NCBI GenBank assembly: GCA_963846505.1
Contig: CAWJWD010000002.1
Coordinates: forward strand, 62,001-126,000
Reading direction: 5' to 3'
Length of the DNA stretch: 64,000 bases
Source of the DNA: JACVRW01 sp963846505
GTDB taxonomy: Bacteria; Actinomycetota; Thermoleophilia; Solirubrobacterales; Thermoleophilaceae
Every line of letters starts with the position of its first letter. Positions within the stretch are counted from its first letter, which is position 1. Below, one piece after another: positions 18,240 through 26,782 of the stretch. The notes beneath the pieces were generated by a model. That model did no database searches. It saw only the letters and a list, made by a program, of their open reading frames with translations, and had not been told where the DNA came from. Position numbers and translations under genes: made by a program.

Positions 18240-18361
18240 GCGCGCACACGCTAACCGCTCTGCCCAGCCTCTGAGACTCGCCTGAGACCAAGTCGACACT
18301 GACGCCGCCGCGTCGGTCGGCGATGTTCCCCGCCGTCGACTAGCTACTGGAGGAATCTCAG

Positions 18362-18943
18362 ATGAAGAAGGCACTTCGCCATCGGCCGTCCGCGGCGCTG
18401 ATCGTCGCCTGCCTCGCGCTGTTCGTCGCGCTCGGCGGCGTCGGCTACGCGGCCGCCACCATCAACGGCAAGGACATCGTCAAGGGGACCATCACGGCGA
18501 AGCAGGTCAAGGATCGCTCGCTGGGCACCAAGGACCTCTCGAAGAAGTCGGTCAAGGCGCTGAAGGGCCAGAAGGGCGCGAAGGGCGACACGGGTCCGCA
18601 GGGCATCCAGGGCGCGACCGGCGCCCCGGGCTCGGCCGTCGCGTATGCGTTCGTGAACGCCGACGGCAGCGTCGACCCGGCGCGCTCGAAGAACATCGCG
18701 TCCGCGAACGTCGTCCCCGACGGGGGCATCTACGGATTCCGCGGCCTGTCCTTCGAGCCGAAGAACATCCAGGTGACGATGTCCTTCGACAGCGCCAGCG
18801 TCACCGGCGACAACGTCGGTGGCGGGGTCGCGTACATCGGCGACTGCAACTTCGTCGACGGCGTCGACCAGGCCTGCGTGTCCGCGAACAACGACACCGA
18901 CCCGGCCTCCGAGCCGCGCCCGTTCTTCGTCCTCTTCAACTAA
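18362..18943 (+). CDS. Secreted protein with short collagen-like segment
   Basis: A 193-residue exported protein after a strong TGGAGGAA site. The N-terminus (RHRPSAALIVACLALFVAL, then GGVGYAAA) is a stereotyped signal/anchor in this bacterial group. A conserved lead-in follows (INGKDIVKGTITAKQVKDRS) and then short Gly-X-Y triplets (GQKGAKGDTGPQGIQGATG) near residues 62-80. The C-terminal 110 residues are a beta-rich globular domain with two Cys. Likely surface exposed; function unknown. Confidence 0.85.
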   Translation: MKKALRHRPSAALIVACLALFVALGGVGYAAATINGKDIVKGTITAKQVKDRSLGTKDLSKKSVKALKGQKGAKGDTGPQGIQGATGAPGSAVAYAFVNADGSVDPARSKNIASANVVPDGGIYGFRGLSFEPKNIQVTMSFDSASVTGDNVGGGVAYIGDCNFVDGVDQACVSANNDTDPASEPRPFFVLFN

Positions 18944-18956
18944 GGGGTACGACCGC

Positions 18957-18987
18957 GCGAGCCGGGTCCGCAAGGGGCCCGGCTCGC
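18957..18987. terminator. Hairpin after the collagen-like gene
   Basis: A perfect 10-bp stem GCGAGCCGGG / CCCGGCTCGC with an 11-nt loop, 13 bases after the stop at 18943. It is the likely transcription end; no T-run is visible. Confidence 0.6.
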
Positions 18988-19072
18988 CGGTTGGCCGAGC
19001 GTTCTACGCTACTCGCGGCGTGTTGACGACCGTGGGCTCTGTCGATATCGACGCTGGCGACGAACGGTAGAC

Positions 19073-19513
19073 GTGGGCGCCGCGCAGACGTGGTTCACCG
19101 TTGGTGCGATCGTGTTCATGGCCGCCGGCGGCGGGCACGCGCTCCTCACGCTGGTCGACACGGTCCGTCCCACGTGGTTCACGCCGATCGACGATTCGGT
19201 GCGGCCGGTCATGCAGGGCACGGGCATCCGGTTCCGAGGCCTGTTCGCCGGCGACGGGAGTACGCCATCGATCTGGACCTTCTGGCTCGGCTTCAACGTC
19301 AGCCACGGTCTCGGCGCCTTCACCTTCGGGCTGCTCTGCCTGTTGATCAGCAGCTACGACTTCGAGCTGGTCGAGCGCATCGACGCGTTCCAGCTCGTCA
19401 CGATCGCCGTCTCGGCCGCCTACTTCGCGATCGCGCTGCGCTACTGGTTCTGGGTCGTGAGGATCCTCACCGGCGCCGCCACCGTCTGCTTCACGGTTGC
19501 CGTCGTGCTCTAG
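19073..19513 (+). CDS. Small integral membrane protein (LIC_13387-like)
   Basis: A 146-residue membrane protein with about four hydrophobic helices (WFTVGAIVFMAAGGGHALL, FGLLCLLISS, VTIAVSAAYFAIAL, LTGAATVCFTVAVVL). The motif WLGFNVSHGLG in the second helix is characteristic of a small family of bacterial four-helix proteins of unknown function. The start is GTG 19073 with no clear RBS. Confidence 0.75.
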   Translation: MGAAQTWFTVGAIVFMAAGGGHALLTLVDTVRPTWFTPIDDSVRPVMQGTGIRFRGLFAGDGSTPSIWTFWLGFNVSHGLGAFTFGLLCLLISSYDFELVERIDAFQLVTIAVSAAYFAIALRYWFWVVRILTGAATVCFTVAVVL

Positions 19514-19580
19514 CGCCTGCTCGGCTTCGACGACGCTGAGCCGGCGCGGCGGCATTTCCGCGTGTGTAGCGTCCCGCGCG

Positions 19581-20102
19581 ATGCCGGGCAAGCAGGTCGT
19601 CACCGCGCCGAACGGCGAGCGCTGGCAGGTCGGGCGGCGCTGGCTGAACAAGCCGCCGCCGAAGCCGTGGAGAGGGCGCAGGCGGCGCGAGCAGCGCAAG
19701 CAGGACGACATCGACGACAGCGTCGACGGCATCGGCTGGTGGACCGATCCGTTCAGCCTGCTCAACCTCGCCGACGACTTCGTCGTCGGGATCGTGTTCG
19801 TACTGGTGGTGGTCGTCGTCATCGCGCTGCTCGTGTTCGTGCTCCTGCCGCTGCTCGGGCTCGCGCTCGAGTTGGCGCTGCTGATCGCGCTGTTCACGTC
19901 GGGCCTGTTCGGCCGGGTCGTACTGCGTCACCCATGGACGATCGAGGCCGTCAACGTCGACAATCCCGACCAGCGCGTGCGCTTCGCCGTCAAGGGCTGG
20001 CGCCCCTCCCGCCGCGCGATCGGCGCGCTCGCGGAGACGATCGCGAAGACGGGTCCGCCGTCGGCGCTCCCCGAGGCCACGCCGGTCCCGGTCAACCGCT
20101 AG
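19581..20102 (+). CDS. Hypothetical membrane protein
   Basis: A 173-residue protein of unknown function. A basic soluble N-terminus (residues 1-50, with WRGRRRREQRKQ) is followed by two strongly hydrophobic helices (VVGIVFVLVVVVVIALLVFV and the LPLLGLALELALLIALF stretch). The C-terminus (VDNPDQRVRFAVKGWRPSRRAI) probably faces the cytoplasm. ATG 19581 is the first start that fits this topology. No family recognised. Confidence 0.7.
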   Translation: MPGKQVVTAPNGERWQVGRRWLNKPPPKPWRGRRRREQRKQDDIDDSVDGIGWWTDPFSLLNLADDFVVGIVFVLVVVVVIALLVFVLLPLLGLALELALLIALFTSGLFGRVVLRHPWTIEAVNVDNPDQRVRFAVKGWRPSRRAIGALAETIAKTGPPSALPEATPVPVNR

Positions 20103-20197
20103 CCCGGCAAGGGCATCTGGCGGGGGCGTGTCGATTTCGCCCGGGCTCGTTCGACGTACGGGTAGAAGCCACTCGACACCGCCAGGAAGGAACCAGC

Positions 20198-20797
20198 ATG
20201 TCCGCAACCGTTCTCTACATGTCCATGTCCCTCGACGGATTCATCGCCGGGCCCAACGAGGGGCCGGGCAACGGGCTCGGCGACGGCGGGCACCGCTTGC
20301 ACGAATGGGCCTTGGCTGGGGCCGACGCGGACGACAGGGATGTCTTCGGCCATCTGACCGGCGCCAATCGCCAGGTCGTCGACGAGTTCATGTCGACCGG
20401 GGCGGTCGTCGCCGGCCGGGGTACCTTCGAGCCGGCCGGCGGCTGGGGTGGCGACCACCACGATGGCGTGCCGATCTTCATCCTCAGCCGCCAGGAGCCC
20501 GGCATCGACGTGGGGTCGTGGCCGCTGGTCACCTACCTCGACGACGTCGAAACCGCGATGTCCGAGGCCAAGCAGGCCGCGGGCGACGAGAACGTCTTGG
20601 TCCACGGCGCCACCACCGCCCAGCTCACGCTCGCCGCCGGCATCCTCGACGAGCTCGAGATCCATCTCGTCCCGGTGCTCCTCGGCCAAGGACGCCGCCT
20701 CTTCGACAACCTCGATCCCGAGCACGTCGAGCTGGAGCGCACTCGCGTCCTCGAAGGGGACGGCGTCACCCACCTGCACTACCGCGTCCGGCGCTGA
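20198..20797 (+). CDS. Dihydrofolate-reductase-like (RibD C-terminal) family protein
   Basis: A 199-residue protein of the RibD-C/DHFR-like fold, with a strong AGGAAGGAA RBS before ATG 20198. Family markers are YMSMSLDGFIAGPNEG at the N-terminus, VVAGRGTFE, VHGATTAQLTLAAGILDELEIHLVPVLLG in two adjacent blocks, and GRRLFDNL. Such proteins bind NADPH; most have no assigned substrate. A second family member lies at 28312-28869. Confidence 0.9.
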   Translation: MSATVLYMSMSLDGFIAGPNEGPGNGLGDGGHRLHEWALAGADADDRDVFGHLTGANRQVVDEFMSTGAVVAGRGTFEPAGGWGGDHHDGVPIFILSRQEPGIDVGSWPLVTYLDDVETAMSEAKQAAGDENVLVHGATTAQLTLAAGILDELEIHLVPVLLGQGRRLFDNLDPEHVELERTRVLEGDGVTHLHYRVRR

Positions 20798-20880
20798 GGG
20801 TCAGCGCTCCGCGCTCGAATGGCCCGAGTTACCGTTCCAGGTAGGCGCGAGGTTCGCCAGCGAGGAGGACCAGCGCCGCC

Positions 20881-22383
20881 TCAGCCATCCAGCGTCGCCC
20901 CGAGTTGCAGAAGGCGCTCCCGCGCGGCGTCAGCAACCTCGACGTCCGGTCCGGCGATTGCGTGCTCGAAGTAGGAGATCGCGCTTTCGTGGCCTTCTGC
21001 TGCTAGTAGCTCGCCGGCACACAGAGCGCTGTACGACATCCTGTCGCCATTCCCGGCAAACACCCCGCGCTTGTATGCATGAAGCGCGAGGTCAACCTGG
21101 TCAGACGCGGTGTACACGTCCCCCAGGGATGTGCTCGCGTCACCGATGATCGCGAGGTTCGTGGACATGGCGGCTTCCCTCAGCGGGGTGATCGCCAGTT
21201 CCGGCCGCTCTAGCTCAAGCCACAGATGCCCGATGTAGTAGCTCGCTGCGGCAGCCTGCTGGGCGGTACCGGTCTCCCTGATCTGCACGAGACGTCGCTT
21301 GGCTTCTGCGAATCGCCCAGCTTGGGCGAGCTCCATCGTCTTAGCGATCTCTTCGCGGCGAACCCCGCTTCCAGCCTGCTTCCTGGAGCCCGTCTCGTCA
21401 CCGGTCGGGATTTCCTCTTCCGGCATCGTCCAAGGGTTGCATCCACGTTTGGAAAGCTGGCCCAGTTCCAGCCAGTAGCTAGATTCGATAGCGGACGTAC
21501 TGCCCAGGCGCTCGGCCAACACAGGTGAAATCCCATCGCTCCCTACAACGGCGGCTTGGCGCCACCACCGTAGAGCCTCTTCGGAGTGCCCACGTGTTTC
21601 GAGCAGGCGCGCAAACATTATCGCTGCGCTTACGGTGGCTACTCGTGAATGCGGAAAGTTAGAAACCCATCGGAGCGCCCCGTCAAGGAGGTGATCCTCT
21701 TCGTCGAGAAGGTGCTCGAGCCTCGCTCGAGCTGCCTGCGGAGGCCAGATGACAGCGACGAGAACGCAAGCAAGCGACTGCGGGGTGAGAAGCCATTCAC
21801 CCGGTCGTCCTGGATTGGCGACGGCACCTGCTGCCGAGCCACGTCTTGCCGATAGGAGCGATTCCCCGGGCCACGGATCTCGAAACGCAATGTGCCCCGT
21901 TCTGTCGTCTTTACCGGTAATGGAGACAACATGGGTGCAACGGCCGTCGAACACGGCGGCTGAGCCCATCGTGGGTGCTTCTGCGGCGATGTGGCCAATC
22001 ACCCGCCGAACCAGTTCGTCGGGCGAGTGGCTTTCGGCGCGAGCACCCTGTCCAACTCGCTGATCGAATCGAGTGGAGGTCTGCATGAGCGGATGGTCGC
22101 GGAAGCCAAGCAGGTGTGTCGCGTATAGCTCGCGCAACGACTGTCCCCGATCGATCGGGGCAGATGCCCACTGGGCCCGCATCTGAGGGATGAAGCTCGT
22201 CCGGTCGAACGTGTCGAAGAAGGCCCGACTTGGGAAATCGGGACGAGACGCGAAGTACCATGCGCAGTACTTCGAGAGCGCGACGTCGAAGTCCGCAGCG
22301 TTCAAGTAGTCCAGGTGGTCCTGGCCTTGAGGCTCTACGTCCTCGTCGATTCCGGAGAACCGAAGCTCATGAGGGTCGGTCAC
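20881..22383 (-). CDS. TPR-containing protein of the protease-associated operon, with papain-like-fold features
   Basis: A 500-residue cytoplasmic protein, last gene of a four-gene operon. GTG 22383 overlaps the previous gene's TGA in GTGA, deciding the start. The C-terminal 250 residues are TPR-like (SEEALRWWRQAAVVG, YYIGHLWLELERPELAITPL, DVYTASDQVDLALHAYKRG, YFEHAIAG). The N-terminal half contains FDGRCTHVVSITGKDD followed by HIAFRDPWPGESL, which resembles the His-containing half of C39-like papain-fold proteins. A possible Cys lies in LSKYCAWYFA. The papain idea is tentative. Composition is less GC-rich than the flanks. Confidence 0.75.
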   Translation of the reverse strand: MTDPHELRFSGIDEDVEPQGQDHLDYLNAADFDVALSKYCAWYFASRPDFPSRAFFDTFDRTSFIPQMRAQWASAPIDRGQSLRELYATHLLGFRDHPLMQTSTRFDQRVGQGARAESHSPDELVRRVIGHIAAEAPTMGSAAVFDGRCTHVVSITGKDDRTGHIAFRDPWPGESLLSARRGSAAGAVANPGRPGEWLLTPQSLACVLVAVIWPPQAARARLEHLLDEEDHLLDGALRWVSNFPHSRVATVSAAIMFARLLETRGHSEEALRWWRQAAVVGSDGISPVLAERLGSTSAIESSYWLELGQLSKRGCNPWTMPEEEIPTGDETGSRKQAGSGVRREEIAKTMELAQAGRFAEAKRRLVQIRETGTAQQAAAASYYIGHLWLELERPELAITPLREAAMSTNLAIIGDASTSLGDVYTASDQVDLALHAYKRGVFAGNGDRMSYSALCAGELLAAEGHESAISYFEHAIAGPDVEVADAARERLLQLGATLDG

Positions 22384-23003
22384 GTCAGCAACTCGCCTGT
22401 GAGACCGATGGCCGTGAGCGCCAGCGCGAGGCCAAAGATGCCCATTGCGCGCCGGATCCGTTGCTCGAGGCGCCGAAGGCGACCATCGCGATACGCTGGG
22501 AAAGCGGTTCCCTGAACAGCCTCTAGCGAGGGAAGCAACGCCAATGCAAAGGCTAGCGCCGCGAAACATAGGCAGGCCATGGATGCACCAATGGCGACCT
22601 GCCAGATGTCATTGCCCTGGTCGACTTGGAGCAGCTTGGAAGTTGCTGCGACTACTGGTATTGCCGAGCTCGACACCGTCAGCATCGTTTTCGCAAAGTC
22701 TCGCCCGACGCTAGCTGAGTCGCGACGCCATTGCGCGTAGTCGCCGTCCATCAGCGGAGAGAGATCCTCGATCCGACCCCGACCGGTAGACGCACGAGGA
22801 TCGATCTCGATCTCGATCTCGATCGAGGCCTGAGTGACCGGACATATGACATACACCGACGGACGCTCGGCCGTCGCCTCCTCGCCTCCACCGAACAGCA
22901 ATGGAGGTTGGGCGGCAAACGCATTGATGTCGGCGGGCAGCACGAATGTGTGAGAGCTACCACAGCTGGGGCATGGGTCGACGGTTTGTGCGACGGCGGT
23001 CAT
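22380..23003 (-). CDS. Membrane protein with N-terminal CPxCG motif, protease-associated operon
   Basis: A 207-residue protein of unknown function. The N-terminus carries CPSCGSSHTFVLP, half of a possible zinc site, with a lone Cys in VYVICPVTQ. A run of alternating Ile-Glu follows (ASIEIEIEIDPRAS). Hydrophobic helices lie near residues 108-125, 134-160 (IGASMACLCFAALAFALALL) and 187-203 (FGLALALTAIGLTGELL). The ATG at 23003 and the end of this frame (GTGA with the next gene) support translation as part of the operon. It may anchor the system at the membrane. Confidence 0.7.
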   Translation of the reverse strand: MTAVAQTVDPCPSCGSSHTFVLPADINAFAAQPPLLFGGGEEATAERPSVYVICPVTQASIEIEIEIDPRASTGRGRIEDLSPLMDGDYAQWRRDSASVGRDFAKTMLTVSSSAIPVVAATSKLLQVDQGNDIWQVAIGASMACLCFAALAFALALLPSLEAVQGTAFPAYRDGRLRRLEQRIRRAMGIFGLALALTAIGLTGELLT

Positions 23004-23045
23004 TGACGGTGAAGGCTCACTGCGTATTGCGCTATATGTGTCCGA

Positions 23046-23404
23046 TCAGGCACGTGCGTAGACGAGCGTGATGGAGACCGTGACGCCGGCCGTGACGACG
23101 CCGATCGAGCCCTCGGTGCTGATGCCGAGGCTGACTTCGACCTGGTTGAGTGCATGTCGCCGACTTTGCTGTCGGTCCTGTCTTTGAGAAGGGCGTCGAC
23201 CTCTCCCTGTACGCGCTCGAGGTCGCCGCGGAGCTTCGCGAGGTCCACGGGCCGCGGCGCGGTGCGGCGCACGAGGCGCTTGAACGGCAGGGCATCCTCT
23301 TGAACCTGATCCTCCTGGCCGGGCGTCGCGATCGACTGTGCTGCCGGCGGTTCCGGGACGAGCAGCGAGAGCGACTTGGGCTCAGGCGCGGGTGCGGGTT
23401 TCAT
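23046..23404 (-). CDS. Small trypsin-co-occurring-type protein, frame broken once near 23150
   Basis: ATG 23404 overlaps the protease stop in ATGA. The frame codes a Pro/Ala-rich start, then PVDLAKLRGDLERVQGEVDALLKDR. Near 23150 it runs into Ser/Arg-rich nonsense, whereas the next frame continues QVEVSLGISTEGSIGVV and TAGVTVSITLVYARA and stops at 23046. One added base gives a protein of about 118 residues ending in a compact beta domain. The helix plus paired-strand form resembles the small domains that co-occur with trypsin-like peptidases in bacterial conflict operons (trypco/Pepco type); this likeness is from memory. Confidence 0.65.
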
Positions 23405-24329
23405 CGGAAGACCTCCAGATTCATGAGTCGCTCTAGTTGGCTGATCGCGAGCCCGAAGCCGGCTCGGCCTACGTGTCCTCGGTAAGCCGTGTCAGGTAAA
23501 TACGAGCCGAGGTAGACGCCCAACGGTGCACGCCCTGCGGTCTGCGTCTCCTCGATTGCGCTGCCCGAGTCGCCCGGTTTCCCGTGTGGCTCATGGCGAA
23601 TCGCAGCGGAAAGCGTGTCGAGCGGGAGATGCGGATGTTCGTCGAGACGTCGAGAACCGTCGCGGCCACTCCCGGCCGGCAAGCCATCTCTATCGGGAGC
23701 GCGGCCGCGATCGCTCGATGAGCAGGCGCATGCTGGGGCGCGGTCGCGGTCACGCCGACGTCCACGAGTGCTGCATCGACACAGGACGAGGCGCGATCGA
23801 GAATCGCGTGACCGGAGCCAAGGAAGGTCACGGAGTCAGCCACGTGCCGCGCGGTGAGCCACCCCTGAATCGTGCCACGCCGGCTCGTTGCCCAGTAGGC
23901 GGCGCTGCCACCCGGTAGAGGCGGGACCGCATGTTGCTCCTCCTCAAACTGCCCGCGGCGCACGGCAATCGGAACCGGAATGTCGCCGTGCGGCGTGTCG
24001 ATATCGAACCCGCCCAGTACACCGGACCCTTGCTCGTCGCCCGGCACTCGGTCGGCATAGAGGATCACTCCGAACGGAGGCAGCCTGCCAAGGTCGCGAT
24101 CGACCTCTGGGCTCAGGAACCCGATCGCCGCGTGCTCAAACGAGCGTACCTCCGCAGCAAACATCTCGATCGTGTCTTGATGGTCGGCGATCAGCAACGT
24201 CCAGCCGAGCGAACGGACCAGGTCAGGACCGAGCCCCTCGACGTCATCCGCAAAAGGGCTCTCCGCTATGCGCCGCTCGGCCAGCTCGAGCGGCACGGAC
24301 CTAAGCCAATCGAGATCGGGCTCGAACAT
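23401..24329 (-). CDS. Trypsin-like serine protease, frame broken once near 23579
   Basis: First gene of the operon, about 309 residues once repaired. The first 130 residues form an unassigned domain. The chymotrypsin-fold core has catalytic His162 in GWLTARHVADSV and Asp185 in CVDAALVDVG. The serine motif KPGDSGSAIEE lies in the adjacent frame: the original frame reads FAMSHTGNRATR while one extra base gives FAMSHTG followed by KPGDSGSAI, ending LERLMNLEVFR at 23401. All three triad residues are therefore encoded. No signal peptide is seen, so it is probably cytoplasmic. The 283-bp region upstream (24330-24612) holds no gene and is AT-richer than average. Confidence 0.82.
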
Positions 24330-24612
24330 CGGTATCAGGCCCCCTGGGTCATCGCCTAGGACTTATGCGCTCTCGTGACGGAGGTCGCACTCCCCGCCAG
24401 CATTTCAGCTACAAGCTTTTGACAGTCACAAAGGTAATCAGGCGACCTTATTCGATCAGCCGCTATCCAACAAGTACTGGAATTGGAGGAGGGTGATCAC
24501 CTCGCATGGTCCTTTGGGCGAGCCCTGGGCACCCGGAGCGACAGCTCGTTGGACAGTGTTAGGGTCCAACCCCCGCATCAACTATCAATAATGGCACAAA
24601 GGGAGCACTCTC

Positions 24613-26037
24613 TTGACATCCATGCCGCGCTTTGCGCGCACTACGGGTCGTGTCGGCGTCGCGATGGCTGCCCTGCTGCTCTTAGCGGCGATAGGTGCGC
24701 CTCATGGCATCTGGGCCCAAGGCATGTCCGGTGTGCCTGCATCTCACCTTGCCTCGACCCACAACCGGGCTCCTGCCGATGCGGCGCGGAGCAAGACCGT
24801 CGCCGTGGGCGAGGCCATAGGTTGCTGTCGCTTCGGGACGACTGCGGTTGGGAGCAACGGCTCGAGCTTGACGGTATGGCAGCAGCGAGGCATCCGAGCG
24901 CGCTGGCGAACTGCCGGTGGGTCGCTCGGTCGCGAGGAGGTCATCTCTCCTGATGAGCACGCCAGGTTCATTACGGGGCTGGTGCAGGTGGCGATCGCAG
25001 GCGACGGAACGTCGCTGATCCTCTGGAGGGTGCGCAGGAACCGAGCAGACGTGCCCCCAGGTCGTTACCTGCGACAGCGCTCGCCTGGAGGGCAGCTGGC
25101 CCCGACTCGCCGCCTTGACGACGTGACCTATGACAACTCTGCCGAGCTCGCCTTCCTCGGGCCTCCGGACGGGAACCTGCGCCTCCTGTCCACCAGGGTC
25201 CCCGAGGCCGGGACTGACGACGGTGGGCTGTTCCTGCATACCCTGGATCCCGCTGCCGGCGTGTTGAGCCAAGCCGTCATGAGCCAACAGCCAGCCGGTG
25301 ACATGACCACTGCGACCGACAGGGATGGAAACACCGTGATCGTTTGGGAAGACGATCGGTTCGGCGGCTTCAAAGAGCCGCGGAGCACGCTACTGCTCGC
25401 CACCACCCTCTCCCGAGACGGCCAGCTCGGCACCCCGCAGGTCGTCGGTACCTTCAAGAACTGCTGCTTCTCTCACCCGAGCGTCGCCGTGAGCCCGACC
25501 GGCGACGGCCATGTCGTGTGGATAGACGAGGCGGGCGACTGGCCCTGGGTTCGGTTTCGACGAATCACCACTACCGGAGCGCTGGGTCCCGCGGTATCTC
25601 TCACCAGCAGGGGAACCGTCGAGAACTTCGACGTCGCGACCTACGCCGGTGGGCGCAGCCTGGCGGTGTGGACTACCCACGCGGAGAGACTGCTCGTCGC
25701 AAAGGTGCTGGAGGGAGACAAGGCGGGCCGTCGGATGACGCTATCGGCACCTACCGACTACCGTAGCGGCGTCCCGGAGGTCGTTGCACGAGGACATCGC
25801 GCCACCGTGGTGTGGCGCTATTCCCAGGCCGATATCCGTCACCCAGACGTAGGTCTGCGCAGCCGCTCCGTGACGGCTTCGGGCATCGCCGGCAAGGTGC
25901 TAGCACTTCCGCGGGCGCGCTCTAGGAGAGGAGTGTTCCCCCCGACGCTCACGATAGCCCCTGCGGGTGAGGTCTTTGCTACCTGGGTGGGTCGCGCATC
26001 TGCTCGCCTCCGCGTCTATCTCACCGTCTCCAAGTAG
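24613..26037 (+). CDS. Secreted beta-rich hypothetical protein
   Basis: A 474-residue predicted secreted protein. TTG 24613 has GGGAG about 8 bases upstream; ATG 24622 is an alternative. The signal peptide (VGVAMAALLLLAAIGAPHGIWAQ) precedes repeated beta-strand blocks with the rhythm of a beta-propeller, such as VAIAGDGTSLILWRV, TATDRDGNTVIVWEDD, VAVSPTGDGHVVWIDE and TIAPAGEVFATWVG. These xxDGxxxVxW repeats occur about six times. No catalytic motif is visible. It sits beside the protease operon, divergent from it, and shares its lower GC. Confidence 0.75.
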   Translation: MTSMPRFARTTGRVGVAMAALLLLAAIGAPHGIWAQGMSGVPASHLASTHNRAPADAARSKTVAVGEAIGCCRFGTTAVGSNGSSLTVWQQRGIRARWRTAGGSLGREEVISPDEHARFITGLVQVAIAGDGTSLILWRVRRNRADVPPGRYLRQRSPGGQLAPTRRLDDVTYDNSAELAFLGPPDGNLRLLSTRVPEAGTDDGGLFLHTLDPAAGVLSQAVMSQQPAGDMTTATDRDGNTVIVWEDDRFGGFKEPRSTLLLATTLSRDGQLGTPQVVGTFKNCCFSHPSVAVSPTGDGHVVWIDEAGDWPWVRFRRITTTGALGPAVSLTSRGTVENFDVATYAGGRSLAVWTTHAERLLVAKVLEGDKAGRRMTLSAPTDYRSGVPEVVARGHRATVVWRYSQADIRHPDVGLRSRSVTASGIAGKVLALPRARSRRGVFPPTLTIAPAGEVFATWVGRASARLRVYLTVSK

Positions 26038-26088
26038 GGGCGAACTCGGTGTGCTGATCAAAGGCCTTCGAGTGGCATACTGCCCGCG

Positions 26089-26751
26089 ATGGCGGCGGCC
26101 CGTCCAGCCAACTACGTACCGGCAGCCCGGTTCGACGTGCTCACCCCCCTGTTCGATCCCTTCGTCAGGATCACCACGCGCGAACGCACGTTCAAGCGGC
26201 GCCTGCTCGACCAGGCGCGCCTCGAGGGCGAGCTGGACGTGCTCGACCTCGGCTCGGGCACCGGCACGCTCGCGATCTGGGCGTGGCAGCGCAACCCTCG
26301 GCTGCGCATCCGCGGCGTCGATGGAGATCCGGCGATCGTCGAACAGGCGCGGCGCAAGGTGGCCAAGCTCGGCGCGCCCGTCGAGTTCGACCAGGCGTTC
26401 TCGTTCGAGCTGCCCTACGAGGACGCCAGCGTCGACCGCGTCCTGTCCACGCTCTTCTTCCACCACCTCGTTCGTGCCGACAAGGAGCGCACGATCGCCG
26501 AGATCGCGCGCGTCCTACGGCCCGGCGGGGAGCTGCACGTCGCCGACTGGGGCCAGCCGCACTCGCTGCCGGCACGGATCGTTTCCACGACGTTGCGCGT
26601 GTTCGACGGCGACGAGCCGACGCGCGACAACCTCGCCGGCCGTCTGCCGGAGCTGTTCGAAGCCGGAGGTCTCGCCGCCGCCCGCGAGCGCCAGCGCATC
26701 GCCGCCCCGTTCGGGATCGTCAGCCTCTACAGCGCGAACCGTCCGAGCTGA
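26089..26751 (+). CDS. Class I SAM-dependent methyltransferase
   Basis: A 220-residue methyltransferase with clear AdoMet motifs: VLDLGSGTGTLAIWAW (motif I), IRGVDGDPAIVEQAR (ribose-binding acid), LPYEDASVDRVLSTLFFHHL and ARVLRPGGELHVADW. The C-terminal 70 residues (LPARIVSTTLRVFDGDEPT onward) form a small cap. It resembles the UbiE/Methyltransf_11 group; the substrate is unknown. ATG 26089 gives a compact N-terminus. Confidence 0.88.
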   Translation: MAAARPANYVPAARFDVLTPLFDPFVRITTRERTFKRRLLDQARLEGELDVLDLGSGTGTLAIWAWQRNPRLRIRGVDGDPAIVEQARRKVAKLGAPVEFDQAFSFELPYEDASVDRVLSTLFFHHLVRADKERTIAEIARVLRPGGELHVADWGQPHSLPARIVSTTLRVFDGDEPTRDNLAGRLPELFEAGGLAAARERQRIAAPFGIVSLYSANRPS

Positions 26752-26782
26752 CCGACGCCGCGAGCGAGCGGCAGACGCGCCG

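Noticed and set aside
22780..22840. Simple-sequence repeat of ATCTCG units and a GATCGATC site
   Set aside because: The repeat codes in frame for the IEIEIEID stretch of a membrane protein and does not break a frame, so it is not counted with the GATC duplications.
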